Below, piece by piece: positions 44,098 through 57,060 of a stretch of 64,000 bases of DNA. The position numbers were made by a program, and so were the translations under genes. Source of the stretch: Nematostella vectensis (Eukaryota > Cnidaria > Anthozoa > Actiniaria > Edwardsiidae); contig NC_064038.1 in assembly GCF_932526225.1 (NCBI RefSeq), forward strand, positions 11,717,070-11,781,069. The letters run 5' to 3'. Below the pieces are notes generated by a model that saw only the letters and a list, made by a program, of their open reading frames with translations, ran no database searches and was not told where the DNA came from. Positions within the stretch are counted from its first letter, which is position 1. Each line of letters opens with the position of its first letter.

Positions 44098-47000
44098 CTA
44101 TCGCACGTACATATATCCCTGGATGTTGGGAAAGAACCCATTAGAGCCGCAGAGGTTGTATAGAAGTCGATCAGCTGCAATATAAAAGTTTTGCCAACTT
44201 TTAGTCTACAAAGTGTAATTTACAAGAAAATATGTCGCCTCTATAAAGCAAACACTCTCGAGACAAAGATGAGTGATCGCTTTATGGAGATCACAATAAA
44301 GCTTATTAGTTTTTCACATTAATTTAAGTCAAAACCAACATCAAAATGTTCTGTGTTTACACATAGGATACAGTGGAATATGGAAGTGGTTACTGTTTCC
44401 ACTTTATAAAAGTAAAAGTAAAAGTACAGGTTAAAAGTATAAAAGTAAAAGTAAAACTATAGGTTAAAAGTATAAAAATAAAAGTAAAAGTATAGGTTAA
44501 AAGTATAAAAGTAAAAGTAAAAGTATAGGTTAAAAGTATAAAAGTAAAAGCATAGGTTAAAAGTTGTATCATTTGTATCATTGTATCATTTTCCACTAGG
44601 AAAGTAAGCGGAGGCAGGCGGTGGGGTAAGTTGAGGGGGGGGGGGGGGGGGGGGGGGCACAAATCAACACGAGTTCGACAAAAAAAAAATAAATAAATGT
44701 TAGCTTTAACGGATCACCAAAACAGTCAGATCTGGTGGTTGGTAGTACTAAAAGTCTCTAGGAAAGAAAGAAAAAAAAAAACAAGAAGAGATCCTTGGCT
44801 TGAAAATTACAGCAATATACATCAAGAGTAAACATGCTAGCCGCGATGATAATATGAGAAATAGCACGTTATCTCCCTCCCAGATCGTCTCCAGGTGATC
44901 CGTGATACTCACTATGGTAACGACTAGCAATCCATGGCACACCATTGCACTCCCCAGAATCGTGACTGTCAAACACTAAAAAAAACAGAAATCGATAACA
45001 TAAAATAACTAAAACATGAGTACTATACCTTCAGCTCATCACACTTCGGCCTTCGCACGTTCGAAAAAACATCTCAAAAATAACCAAATTAGTCAAATTG
45101 TTCTTTAAGGTTAGATAATATAATTTTTGCATTCGGGTCATTGTATTAGTTGTGGTGGTGACAATTAACAGTTCCTCTCGTTTTTAGCACACGTAAACTC
45201 TGTGCCATTCATTTACGTGTCACAACTGTGTTTTTTGTTGACGCCAATAATGACTTTAAAATTTTTCCAATTCTGTATCTGTCACAGCTTAAGTTCGATC
45301 ATAAGCAAGAAAACATCAAAGAGTATCACCTTCTTAGTTAGTGTCACCGAGCAAATACCGATAAACACAAAGCCAGCAATTGAATAAAGCTCGAATTGTT
45401 TCCTTAGCTTTGCGTAGCCTGCACAATAGGCGCTAGTTGCGTGAAAGACGGAAAAGCCGAGCTAAGTTGCGCGAAAAAAAGGCGATAGCGTGCAGATTTC
45501 GTCGGAGCCGACCCTATCCCACTATTTTCGGCCGAGCGCGTGGCTTTTCCCGGGAGCTTTTCTGGAGCGCTGAGCCTGTTTTGTAGGATTGTTGTTGATT
45601 TAGTGCGTATCTGCGAATGTATTCCTTGTCTTCTTCTGACGCCTGGTGCTTTCAAGGGCTCTCTCATTGGTTAGCGGTCTAATTGCCGCCTCAAATAATG
45701 CGAAATACCTTCCCTCGTCATAAATTAATTGCAACTAGGAAACACTTGGTGCATGTGTGGTTGAAAACGAGTAAAAATAGCAATGTTATATACGTTATAC
45801 ATATAAATGCTGTTATGTACTTTTATATATGTATGTATGCAGCATGAATACTATTTCTCCACGAATCCACTCACCAAAATAACAGTCGTCACGATAGACC
45901 GAGAACCCATCTTCCACACCGAAACAGTTAGACTCCCACGCATAAGGGTAGGAGAACGAGACGATAATCCTAGGGCACCTGAAGTATAAAATAGACAGGG
46001 TTGTGTGGCAAAAGTTTTTGCATACTGTGACGAAAAATGCGCTGCGTGATTGAGGTATATAATAGAACGAACCTTAATCCATTGTTGCATCCCGCATCAA
46101 ATGCATCTGGTCCTTCGACTATCTGCAGAAATGTGAAAAATGAATCTTCAAATACTATGCTATTTAAAAATGATTCCAATGACCGCACCCTCAGCCATTC
46201 CTGCTACGCGCCTGTTGTTATTATTTATCATTTATAATACAACGGATTATTCGCAATAAAACTTCAAACTAACAATCAAGTCGGATACATTATTGACGAT
46301 ATTTGATTGATAATAATTTTGGTTACTCGCTTGAGTAAATGCAAAAGGGATGCTTTGCGTGATTCGGCAAGATGGCGGCGTGATTGGCCTTCTTTTTAAA
46401 GAAAAGAAATATAATTATTTCAAGTTCTGATGGTTTGAAGGAAAGTAGATATTACCCGGTAATAGTTGATTCGGCGACCTGCGGCCTCTAGGCGAAATGT
46501 TCCTACAAAAAAGATCAAAAAGATTATTGGGCAATCAAAATGATATAGAAAAGCGAATAAGTAAGTATTTTTGATACGCCATAAAATCTCATAATTCGAG
46601 TTCTTGATGATTCGAGCTAATCTGATTTCCTTGAATGCTCGAGTTCTCATCTTTGAGTTATTGGTGTTCGAGTTATCAGTTGTCTTATCACCTTCGTAAA
46701 AAGCCAGGGCGCGAATGTCTTCATCCGAATGCTTGCGAACAGGGAGAGTTCCCGACTCCTTTGGCACGCACAAGGAGCTGTTGAAGCAGTTGTGCGCATG
46801 ACGGAGAATATGGTTCCTGCTCGAGGCGCTGATTGACACGACGAGTGACCATCCCCCTCCTGAAAACATACATCGAGGGACGTGTTAGCGGGTTGCCTGT
46901 GTTTACATGACAGCATATCCTCGAGTTAGTTGCGCGTTTGCCCTGTGTTTACATGGCAGTATATCCTCGTGTTATTTGCGCGTTTTCCCTGTTTTTACAT

Positions 47001-50000
47001 GACAGTATATCTCACGTGTTAGATGCGTGGGTTCCCTGTATCTACATGACAGTATATCCTCGTGTTAGCGGCGTGGGTTTCCTATATCTACATGACAGTT
47101 TATCCATGTGTTAGCGGCGTGGGTTTTCTGTGCTTACCTGATGTTTCCATGTCACAGTAGATGGTTCTCTTAAACCCTCTGACACGCATGGCGTAATTTC
47201 CGCTCGGGGTCGACGGGCGGGCGGCTTTTAGTTCTGCGCATGATCTGTAGATAACCACAGGAGGAGGGGGTGTGGGTGGCTTCTGCAACAGACATCAACC
47301 AAAAATGTCAGCGAGGATAGTTTGTATTTAGCAATGTTATTTTGGTAGCACTATTTTGCGCTTGATGGGAGATTTACTCCGGGCTGTCTTTTATGGCTTC
47401 GATTCTATTGTCATAATTGCTTCAAAAGTACAAAAACATAAATAGTGCAGATTGCACTATATTAACGCGTTTTGCCGATATAGACAAATTAGGAAGGCCA
47501 ATAAAATGCAATTCCGAAGAATAGGCTGCCATCATTTATACCAGGCGCTTACACAGGATTGGCTGAGGAGGGTGCGCAGTCATAGGTATTATATGGAGAA
47601 AGCGTAGTTATTTGATTCCTTGATAAGAAAGGACCTAAATTTTGGCCGCCTGCCATACGCCGATAAAAATACACCTGGCTCCCATGTATAGTAGCATTTA
47701 GGTTAGTGCTTACTCAATCGTACAGATCACACCTGATCGTAAAACCTTATTTTCAAATACAACGGAGCCTCGTGAACCCGAAGCCGTCGATACTCAAGGA
47801 AAACAGAAGAGTTACAGGGAGTTTGAGTTATCCAAAATGAATGAAAATGTGTCATCTATTGACAACCTTTAGTTTTTGGGTAAACTCGAGTAATAAGCTC
47901 GAGTGAACCGAGTCGTGGGAATACAATTTTTATCTCGAGAACTCGAGGTCCGTCAACATTCTTGAATGGAACTAAGAAAAGATAGGCAGGGAACTAAAGG
48001 TTAGTAAGTTCGAGTTGAAGGGACCTAAAGTATAGTAGCATTAAGGTTGGTGCTTACTCAATCGTACAGATCACACCTGATCGTAAAACCTTATTTCCGA
48101 ATACAAAGGAGCCTCGTGAATCCGAAGCCGTCGATACGTTGATACTGTTTTCAAGGAAAACAGAATAGTTACCATGGAGTTTGAGTTATTCAAAATGAAT
48201 AAAAACGTGTCATCGAGTCGTGGAAATAGAATTTATCTCTCGAGAACTCGAGGTCCGTCAACATTCTTGAATGGAACTAAGAAAAGATAGGCAGGGAACT
48301 AAAAGTTAGTAAGTTCGAGTTGAAGGGACCTAAAGTTGTCCGAGCTCGTACTGTCGAGGTTGCACGTCTAGTTGCTTGGTTTCCATGCGATCAAATAGAT
48401 ATCATGCTATGAGTTTGGCCTTAACGTCCCCACAACGCATGATTTAGACTTTCTTGCGTCATAGAAATTTAGAATCCTTGTATAAATTATAGAAGAAAAG
48501 AGACAAACTAACGGAGCAGAAAAATTATGAAGACGACTGATCTCCCGAAAAAGATAACGGACAGGATAAAAATTTTATGGATCTTGTTCGGATCGATATA
48601 CAACATTTATCATATTTAAACACTTTACACAAACTCGAATAAGTTAATATATATAATTGCACAATGGATACGACTTTTCTGGAGTAAATAAAATAAACAA
48701 CAACTTTTCCTGAGATAAGTTTTATACAATTATTTTTTTCCCTGCTGATTCCCGACTTACCTGTCCCTAGAAAAAAAATGTCATTTCTTATTGACAGACA
48801 GCATTTAAAGCCCCATTGGCAACCAAAGCGATTGTTGTTGTTTTGAAATAGCGCCTTTGTCTTGCGAGCGATTTGATTGGAGGACTATAGGTATAGAGCT
48901 CCATAGATATAGAAATATGGTATAGCTATGCGACTTGGTTTTTGTGGTCATCGCGCGGGTATCCTGTGGTGTCACAATCCATTTTTCCATCCATCCATCC
49001 AGTCAATCGTGCAACTCCCAGGCCCACTCGGTCTCACAAGGGGAATGTGATTTTACGCGTTTTTTGCCTCCTATCTTAACTAGAAAATAGTATTTAATGA
49101 GAAAGATGAGGATTTAAATAGGCTGATTGTGGTCGAGGGCTAAACAAGTCTTTGAGGAACCGTTTCGTCTGAAGAAACTGATAAGATAAGACGTACGAGT
49201 CGATAGTAAAATCTACCCGAGTGTTCGTGAATCCTCCCGTCTCGTTCTTCTTCAATTGTAAACAGCAGCTAAAAAGAGGACTTCAGACTCAACACTGCAT
49301 TCTCATAAATGCGTCACGAAGCAAAAAGGTAATGTTATCATATTATTATTTAACAGGGCAATTAAACTGAAAACTTACACCAAAACGAAACGTTTTCTGA
49401 CCGTAGCCTTAACATACTTAAATTGTTCACACAATTTGTGAACACAATTGTATTGTCAAAAGTTATACTAAAATTCTTTCTTCTACAAATAAAGGCTTAT
49501 ATTGCTAAGGTAGGGAGAGTTTAACGGCAAAAAAAATGCTCATTTGTATTGGATAAATAATCGATTTAGAACTATATCCGGCAATTTACCACATAGTGGA
49601 AAGCGAATGTTTTCGAGAACAACATAAGTAAGCTTAATATTTCGCAATCAGTAAGGCATCTAAAAATAATTTTCTTTCTCTATAGATTTGATCATATTTT
49701 TAAGATTCTAGAGTTCGAAAATGTGCCTTTATCACTCTATAAAAATCTTTATTGAGATTTACTGTGTCTGTTTTGGTTGATACATATAAATTTGTTTTTG
49801 TTTCTGTGTCTTTTTATACCAAACTGTTATGAGATAAAAAGTGCTTGTGTAAACACTGTTTGAGACTTGAATAGTTTAATACAATTCTTGCCAAGTGTTA
49901 GGGTTCGAGGCTGTAGCTAAGAAGTTTGTTACTCTGAGTGTTTCAAAATATCCGCACTCAAACAGAACCAAAACCAACTGCCATGAACTTACTTGTCCAC

Positions 50001-53000
50001 GCGATAAACGCCATTTTCTGCGTAACGTTCTTACGCTTACATGGAATTACAGCCTTGACCAAACTAATAATACACTAATAATAATTTAACAATACACAAT
50101 AATAATAATTGTCCAGACCAACAGGGTCCAAAGTCAGTTTTTAATGATTCTTAAACACATAGTTACGTGCTTAGTAATTACATGATTTAGCTGGAATAGC
50201 TATGCAATGACAAGGATATCTTGGTCCCGGGGGAGGGACTCCACTATAATCAGATGGGGGTGATTGTTGATGGGAGAGCAACTTGGGTGTGGTCAGCACC
50301 TAAGAGATAGCAAATCGGGTGGGGTAGAAGGAATTTTTTAACCCTTAGAGATAGCAGAATCAAAAACAACCACCCACCCCAGGTAGCTATGAAATGACAA
50401 GGATACCTTTTTTTCAGGTGAATAAAGCAAGGACTAAAGTATAGCCGTCATTATAGTCTGGCTGAAATGAAAGCAGATGTAAATAAACGTTTTTCATATT
50501 CCTTTTTTGCTATGTATAATTATATTCAATCAACACACATTCTTTCCCTATAGCCAACATAATCTGCTCTTGCTCTGCTGATACTTCCCTAAAGTCTGTG
50601 TGGATATAAGTCTTTAACTGTCAACAAAATTATTGACCATGTTATGATTTCTGATGCTTGAAGACCAGGTCTTCTGTACTCATTGCAAAATTACTTACTG
50701 CAACTGTAATTAACTGCAAACTGATTGCATTATTCTCATGTGCATAGGTAACAACAATAAATACTATTTGCATATATAACAAAATGCTGGCTACACTGTT
50801 ATTAGCAAATGTAGTCTTTTTTTCTTGTAACTTTTCTATGCATTTGCTCAAATGGCTTGGCCCTCTACATGACTGCTTATCATTCATGACCATGTTTCAA
50901 GAGAGACTCATATGTAATAGTGGCAGGGTAGAGGGCTTTGAATATTTAAAATATTTGGTTGTTTGTTATTAGATGGAAGATGTTTTTAATACAGGATAAA
51001 AGAGAAAGGATGGTGTACATTAAAAGGATTATTTGACTTTTATCAAAGATTTGTAGTTTGATACCGATGAATATAAGATTAGTAAAAATGTATCAAAGGG
51101 ATTAGTATATATGAGGTGGTGTAGAATTGAAGATCAGGTATTTTAGGGTGTTGAAAGTTTCAACCTAGGTGTTATGGGGTATGTAATTTTGGACTCTTTA
51201 AGGCCCCATAGTGCATAGCCGTAGCAGGCCTAGAATTATTTGGGGACATAATACATAAACATTAAGAAAACAATGGGGGGGCACAGCCACGCCCCTACTG
51301 GTCATTTCCTTATTATTTTTGACAATTTTGGGGTTGAACGTGCCCCCACCCCCTGCTATGGCCCTGTAGTATGATAATAGATTTGCAAAGAACACTAAAA
51401 AGGACATGAAAACGTCTGTAATATCATCTTTTTACAAATCAGCACTCTTTACAAATCTATAATCATACTACTTCGCCTATTACCAAGTGCAACCATATCC
51501 AGCCACAGCACCTAGGTCCATACCACCATATTTATAGCCTAACATTACACCTTGCTTCACGGTAGCCAAAATTATGCTTAGCACCATCTGCTGTAATACT
51601 GAATGCCTAAACTCGGTCATGTTTTTTTTCAGGAGAGTTTTAAAGCTATATATAATTACAACTTTTCTCTTATTTATTCAAGGGGCACATAAACTTGAGG
51701 GTCCCTTTTTCTGAAAAACAAAATCTTTGTAGATTATCTGAACTATACTAAAAAAATAAAACTTGACATAAATAAATAGGGCCCAATTTAGCAAGATCTT
51801 ATTATATGGCAAATTATAAATATATTTTCTGTATCAGTTGCCTATCGAGTACAACTATACGTAAGAGTTCAAATAATCCCTCTTTTTATGCAAATAGTAT
51901 CCTGAGTAATGTCAATCAAAATTACTAATAGTGTCATTGTTCTGGGTATTCTCTAGGGGAGAATGGGAGGAAATAATTTTATAATAACAGGAAAAGTTAT
52001 AAGCCATGTATTTTTATGCATTTAGATAGGGTTGATTTTAGGAAGTTGGGATACCTGAAGCAAAATCAAAGTGTTCTATCCTGTTGTTATGTCCCTCCTG
52101 AAGTTTGGTCTTTGTCGGGGTTGGGGGAGGGGTGTTGATGGGGACATACCCCTAAATTAAGGTGGGAAAACATTACTGGCCCCGCTTTTAGGCAGTGCCT
52201 AAATCTATATATTTAAAGCCCCATTGGCAACCAAAGCAATTGTTGTTGTTTAGAGATATCGCTATTGTCTTGCGAGCGATTTGATTGTAGGACTAATACG
52301 CATAATTATTCACCACCGACACTCGGGGTGCGCGTTTTATCTTGTTTTCGCCGGTGAAGAAAGCTTTTCAGCCACTGTTTCCACAGTATTTAGGAAGACA
52401 AGAACATAACGTAACGAAGAAACGACCTATTTAAAACTTTGGGCCGCATATCGACGATTTTAACGCAATTTTAACAACGAAAGAAGATGTTTCTTAAAAG
52501 TTTGGAACAATTTGTAGACTTTCTATTTTGGCGCAGTGCTAAAATAGAGCCTCGATCTGATGTAGGCTTGGTTGTTTATGGGCCTTTAAACCTGGTTTCA
52601 AAGCAGGTGAAAAACTGTTTATACTAGAATCATAAATTAGTTAGCACCTAAATTGTGTCTCCAATAAAATCAATTCCACAATGTCGAAAAATTTGGCAGC
52701 TATGCATTAATAATTACTCAAAAACGAATTTTTCAGATTTATTTCACAATTCGGAAAGTCTCTAGTTCAAGGGTTTTAAAAGAAATAGAAAAAAACACAT
52801 CTTTATTCGTACATATACATTTGTTATCCACAGTTAGATTAAGAATATTTCACAGTGCGAAAAAGGTTCTGACTAGCGTCCAGTTTCAAAATAAAATAAA
52901 GACAAAGAAAATTTTGTAAAACCTACCGTTTTTTGTTTGTCGTTGGTGTAGTAAATGTTATAATCATCAGGGACCAGTGCAACTGTCGAGGAATCCTCTT

Positions 53001-53220
53001 CGTTCATCTCACAATTCACGTCACCAACAAGCTTAAAGTTTATGCTATTGCACCGAGGCTCTTGGTGGCATTCGTCAATGCAAGATCGTATACTTTTTAC
53101 CGATACTTTTCTCACTACTTTTTTGCTCAACAGTCGCCGCTTTTGCAAGGTTTGTCCACTTATAACTTCTACAACACATTGGCACGAGACAAATAGAAAA
53201 ACGGATAGATAGAGCTTCAT
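44098..53220 (-). CDS. PAN/apple plus fibrinogen/intelectin-like secreted protein, copy C (inverted, 8 exons, 315 aa)
   Basis: Minus-strand exons are 53220-52927, 47282-47138, 46859-46692, 46502-46456, 46122-46073, 45978-45875, 44975-44913 and 44174-44098, with lengths and phases identical to copies A and B. Exon 1 differs from copy A by only two residues (both in the signal-peptide area), whereas the C-terminal exons read VEDGFSVYRDDCYF, FDSHDSGECNGVPW and NLCGSNGFFPNIQ. An upstream non-coding exon appears to end at 53502 (donor GTAAGT). Intron 1 is enlarged by a 3.4-kb segment between direct repeats and by a local tandem duplication. The opposite orientation to A and B implies an inverted duplication. 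Domain assignment and role are as for copy A. Confidence 0.82.
44405..44565 (+). repeat. AAAAGTAAAAGT/AGGTTAAAAGTAT repeat
   Basis: Short units (AAAGT, and a longer TATAGGTTAAAAGTATAAAA) recur in intron 7 of copy C. Non-coding. Confidence 0.8.
44635..44657 (+). repeat. Poly(G) tract, 23 bp
   Basis: Uninterrupted G run in intron 7 of copy C. Confidence 0.9.
46868..47137 (-). repeat. Exon 2 donor minisatellite (copy C)
   Basis: Five to six units of 43-46 bp share GAGGATATACTGTCATGTAA (minus strand). As in copies A and B, the array starts at the exon 2 donor and fills intron 2. Confidence 0.82.
47688..48336. repeat. Tandem duplication of about 340 bp in copy C intron 1
   Basis: The block starting GTAGCATTTAGGTTAGTGCT (47691) is repeated from 48035. 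Both copies end GTTCGAGTTGAAGGGACCTA, and the second lacks about 39 bp. Copy A has one inverted counterpart around 20940-21225. Confidence 0.8.
48798..52297. mobile_element. 3.4-kb segment between direct repeats in copy C intron 1
   Basis: Direct repeats of about 80 bp (AAGCCCCATTGGCAACCAAA, then ATTGTTGTTG and CTTGCGAGCGATTTGATTG) lie at about 48808-48885 and 52215-52297. The matching intron of copy A has no such segment. The inside carries no recognisable protein and includes G-rich, MITE-like stretches (50220-50420, 51200-51375). It could be a non-autonomous element with short terminal repeats or a duplicated insertion site; I cannot tell which. Confidence 0.45.
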
Positions 53221-53898
53221 ATCTAAAAACAAAAACGCAGTTCAGAATATAAGTATAGCAAAATACATTTTTATAGTATTTGTTTATAAACTTTTACAAT
53301 TTTATTTTACAAACTTGACTTTAAAGTTTAGTAGTCTAAATTGTAAGTCCCTTACGTTGTAAAGCGCGACAGACAACTCATCACGCGAAAAGTCAAACTA
53401 TTGTAAAATTTTATTAAAATTGTCTGGGGCAAATGTTATATACAGTTCGCCATTTATTTGTGGATAGATTAGATTTATAAAAGGACGATTTTTGTACTTA
53501 CTTTGGTTCTTCAAATCTCGATTCTCAGAGGTGTGAATGATTCAAGTGGTCGAAGTTTCCACTGTTTCTAGCTGCATGTGTTTGCGTCTGCTTTAAAATG
53601 CTACTTCTTAATAATTAACCTAGCTAAAATTTGGTTAATAGTATCGCCTGCATTTTAAAAATATTCAAGTTTGAAAAAAATTAGACGCAACCTAATATAG
53701 ATCACAATTCATAGACATTGAAACATACGGGTCAATTAATTAAAATAGCCAGCTTAACAAAGTTTAATTATTTTTGTTATATGCTCCGACTTGAATATGC
53801 TTATGAGCTGTTGTTATAGTTGCTTTTATTCGTGGCGTGCAACTAAAAACACAAAGCCGTATTTTCCACCTGCAAAACTGCGCATTATTGTCTTCAAT

Positions 53899-53921
53899 TC
53901 TAGAACGGCTGCGAGGGAGTT
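53899..53921 (+). repeat. Solo arm of the GCTGCGAGGGAG inverted-repeat family
   Basis: TCTAGAACGGCTGCGAGGGA matches the right arm at 26391-26414. No partner arm is seen nearby. Confidence 0.65.
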
Positions 53922-53966
53922 ATTGCATCCAGGCCCTTAACTAGTAAATTGAGATGCCACGACAAC

Positions 53967-53987
53967 GGGGGGGGGGGGGGGGGGGGG
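53967..53987 (+). repeat. Poly(G) tract, 21 bp
   Basis: Uninterrupted G run upstream of copy C. Confidence 0.9.
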
Positions 53988-54489
53988 ACCTCCGATAAAA
54001 ACAGACGGGGTTGATCGTCGGCAAAATCGGTATTAACCATAAAGACTTGCATTTTGAGTGTGGCCAACGCAAATTTTTACCCCTGTGAGATGGAATATTG
54101 GGTGTGGCCGCAGCAATTTTTAACCCTTAGAGATAGCACATATCAATCAATGGCTGTCGTTTTTCTAAATGGTCTTAAAAAGCCTGGGTAGAGCACGCGG
54201 GAGACCTGTGATATTCTAAAACGTTAGGGACTAGGCTCTATTTCCAAGATGGCTGCCAGCAAAATCGTAGTAAACACGAATTCGTGCAAGTTTACGTGGA
54301 AATTCTCGACTAACAAAAATCTAGAGCGACAAAAAAGCAATAAAAACAATCAAGCGGACTCCCAAATATCATGCCTAATAAGGAAATGACCGAGTGAGCT
54401 AGAAAAGCGACAGTTTTTAAAACAAGATTGACTGATAGATAGATATAGTTTATCAGCAGCTTATACACACAAGTACATGGCTGTCACGC

Positions 54490-57060
54490 TAAAATACTTT
54501 TAGACTACCCATCCCTAGATAAAAAACAGTCATATATAAATTTAGCGACCTCCCTCTGCGCTGTTATAGAAGGATTTATAAGGTTCTGAAAAAGGAGTGT
54601 TTCATCAATATATCTTTTATCTTTCATGACCTTTATAACTTTTAAAACCTCAAGCACACGTTTTCTTTCCATCTCATGTCGCTTACATTTAATTTGGAAG
54701 TGGAACTCGTCTTCGACCTCCCCCTGAATTACACTGAGAACAAATTCTGTCCTTTCTGAAGGGCCTCTGGTAGCGCCCAGTCTCGATTTCAAGTTTATGA
54801 TTACTAATCCTGGGGCGGTTGAGGGCTTTTCGGTGGTTGAGGTTGTGAATGTTGGAAAGGTATGTCTCAGTCGTTTTGAAAGTTCTGTAAGTTCTAAGTT
54901 TGTTTTTTTGACCGTGCTTTTTGGAGTCATTGAATATTTCGCCCAACCAACATTGAAATTCGATGTCTCGCAGCCTTCGCTTAAAAAAAAACACTTTATC
55001 CTGCTGCAAGGCATCGTTTTGCAAAATATTGGTTAGGGTTTCGCCCAATCCACACGAAGCGGCAATTGCTTGTATTTTTTTTTAGCCAATGGGTCTTATA
55101 ATTATTGTCTTTAAGGTTTAGAAAAGTATCATAGGACAACAATCCCCTGTCTTCGATTAGTTTGAAAAGTTGAAGGTCCTGCACTTGGCATTTATGGAGA
55201 AGGGGTATCTTCCCATCTCCCCAAGACAAGCACTGTTAACAGCGGTTTTTGTTCGCCACGCAAAAGTTTACGAAAGAGCACATGCACTGCCTCAACGGGG
55301 TCGCGCCCTTTCTGTAACATCTCGACTCCCCAAACTTCGCTTGCATACAGAAGTATTGGCTGAACTAAAGTATCAAAGAGACACATAGTCAGATTAACGT
55401 CTGTTAAAAAGTTTTTACCCATTGTTTTTTTAAGTTTGTAGAGGGCTTTGATCTTTTTTAACTCATTCATAGCCAAACTAAAGGAACCTGCTGCGCTGAA
55501 AGTGAGCCCTAGATATTTATAGGACTTTACATTCTCTAAAATTTCGTCTTCATTTTAAAGAGGTGGTTTAAGATTTTACCTACGTTGTTAAAAATTAACA
55601 CTTTCGTTTTTTCTAGATTAAGTTTCATGCCGTTTTCTGAAACGAAGCTATGTACAGCATCAAGTAGGGCTTAAAGCTGTTGGCTGCTCTTAGCTATAAG
55701 GACTAGGTCATCTCCATAGAGCAGGTGACTTGCTTCAAAGAATTAATTTTAAGCGTTTCTTTATTTTTCTTAGTTAAATTGCATAGATTTTCAGAGATCG
55801 CTGAGATATAAATTGAAAAGTGTAGTTGAAAGGACGCATCCTTGCCTCACTCCCATATTACAATGAAAAGACTCTAATATTACCCCGTTGGCTTTGATAA
55901 CTGCCAGGTCTTTGCTGTGAATTGATATTAAAAGCCAGAAAGTGTTCCGTGGCACCTGTGTTTTTAAAACTTTGTCAAACAGCCTCTCTCTATGGATTGT
56001 ATCGAAGGCCTTTGAAATCAATAAAACAAGTAAACAGTAAGTTATTCTTTTTTGGGGGCTTGCTTTTAACATACTTATCGATTAATGCCTTAAGGACGAA
56101 GATATTATCAACGGTACCGTTACTTTTGCGGAACCCACCCTTAGCATCCCTTTGTCTTTTAAATAGTAATATAGCTTCTCATTTACAATAGAAGTGAGGA
56201 TTTTGCTGAGGCTTGGGAGCAAAGTAATCCCTCGGAAATTGTTGGGATCATCTGTTTTTCCTTTTTTGAATATTGGGACAATTACTCCCATGCCCCAGAC
56301 CTTGGGCCATTGCCCATTGCGCAGAATAGCGTTAAAAATGTTGACTAGCGTGGGTAACAGTCTATCAGAGGCGATAAGAAGTACCTCATTAAGTATATCA
56401 TAAAACCCTGGAGCTTTCCCTTTATTCAATTTCTTTCTGAGCATTATTGACCTCAGGAACGCTAAATTCATAGTCAAGAGGACCGACTTCGTTGCGGTAA
56501 GCCGTGCTCTCCTCGTGGACCGATAGCGCAATAGATTGAAGTTGAGGATATTGATGTTGTGCCTTAAAGTAGCTGAAAAAGGCTTCAATAGTTACATTGA
56601 AATCCTTTTTCGCTGCACCAGTAAAAGTGTGCGCTATTTTCCTCCAGGTTTCTTTAGCATTTCTAAAATTAAGCTAATTGATGGTTTTAGCCCTATGATT
56701 ATACTTCTTTTTCCTGCACAGATATTTATAGCTTTTTTTCTGTTTATGCAGGGTGTTCCTAAGATGTGAGTCACGAGGGTTACGACTCATTTCTTTACCA
56801 AGTCTCCTTAGATTATGTTTGCTATTGCGACAATCACTATCAAACCAGTCGTGATAAGCAAGTCTATTGGTATTTGTTGCCTCTGCGTATTTCAGGCCTG
56901 CCTCAAGACTAAGGGCTGTCAATACGCTAGTAAGGTTTACAATCAATTTTTCTACGTTTACGGAGGTATCTCCTACTTTGGCAGTATTGGTAAATTGTGT
57001 TGTTCAGAGTTCAATAATGAAGTTAGGCGTTCTCTTGCGCCTCGTTCCACATCAATCGTT
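54490..57060 (-). mobile_element. 5'-truncated, broken non-LTR retrotransposon (LINE)
   Basis: Minus-strand fragments in several frames follow LINE order. A region before the RT is at 56946-56674. The fingers/palm part (KGKAPGFYDILNEVLL, VIVPIFKKGKTDDPNNFRGI) is at 56588-56082, and a piece with ISKAFDTIHRERLF and GVRQGCVLSTTLFNLYLSDL is at 56072-55791. Post-RT fragments (LVQPILLYASEVWG) lie near 55350, and a Cys-rich tail piece (RICSQC, then EDEFHFQIKCKRHEMERKRV) ends near 54505. Stops and frameshifts are frequent and the endonuclease is not seen, so it is dead. The minus-strand 3' end has a TATC-rich tail near 54440. The clade is uncertain. Confidence 0.8.

Noticed and set aside
45404-45667. 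87-codon minus-strand frame in copy C intron 6
   Set aside because: Absent from the same intron of A and B; the GC-rich sequence looks like a repeat fragment.
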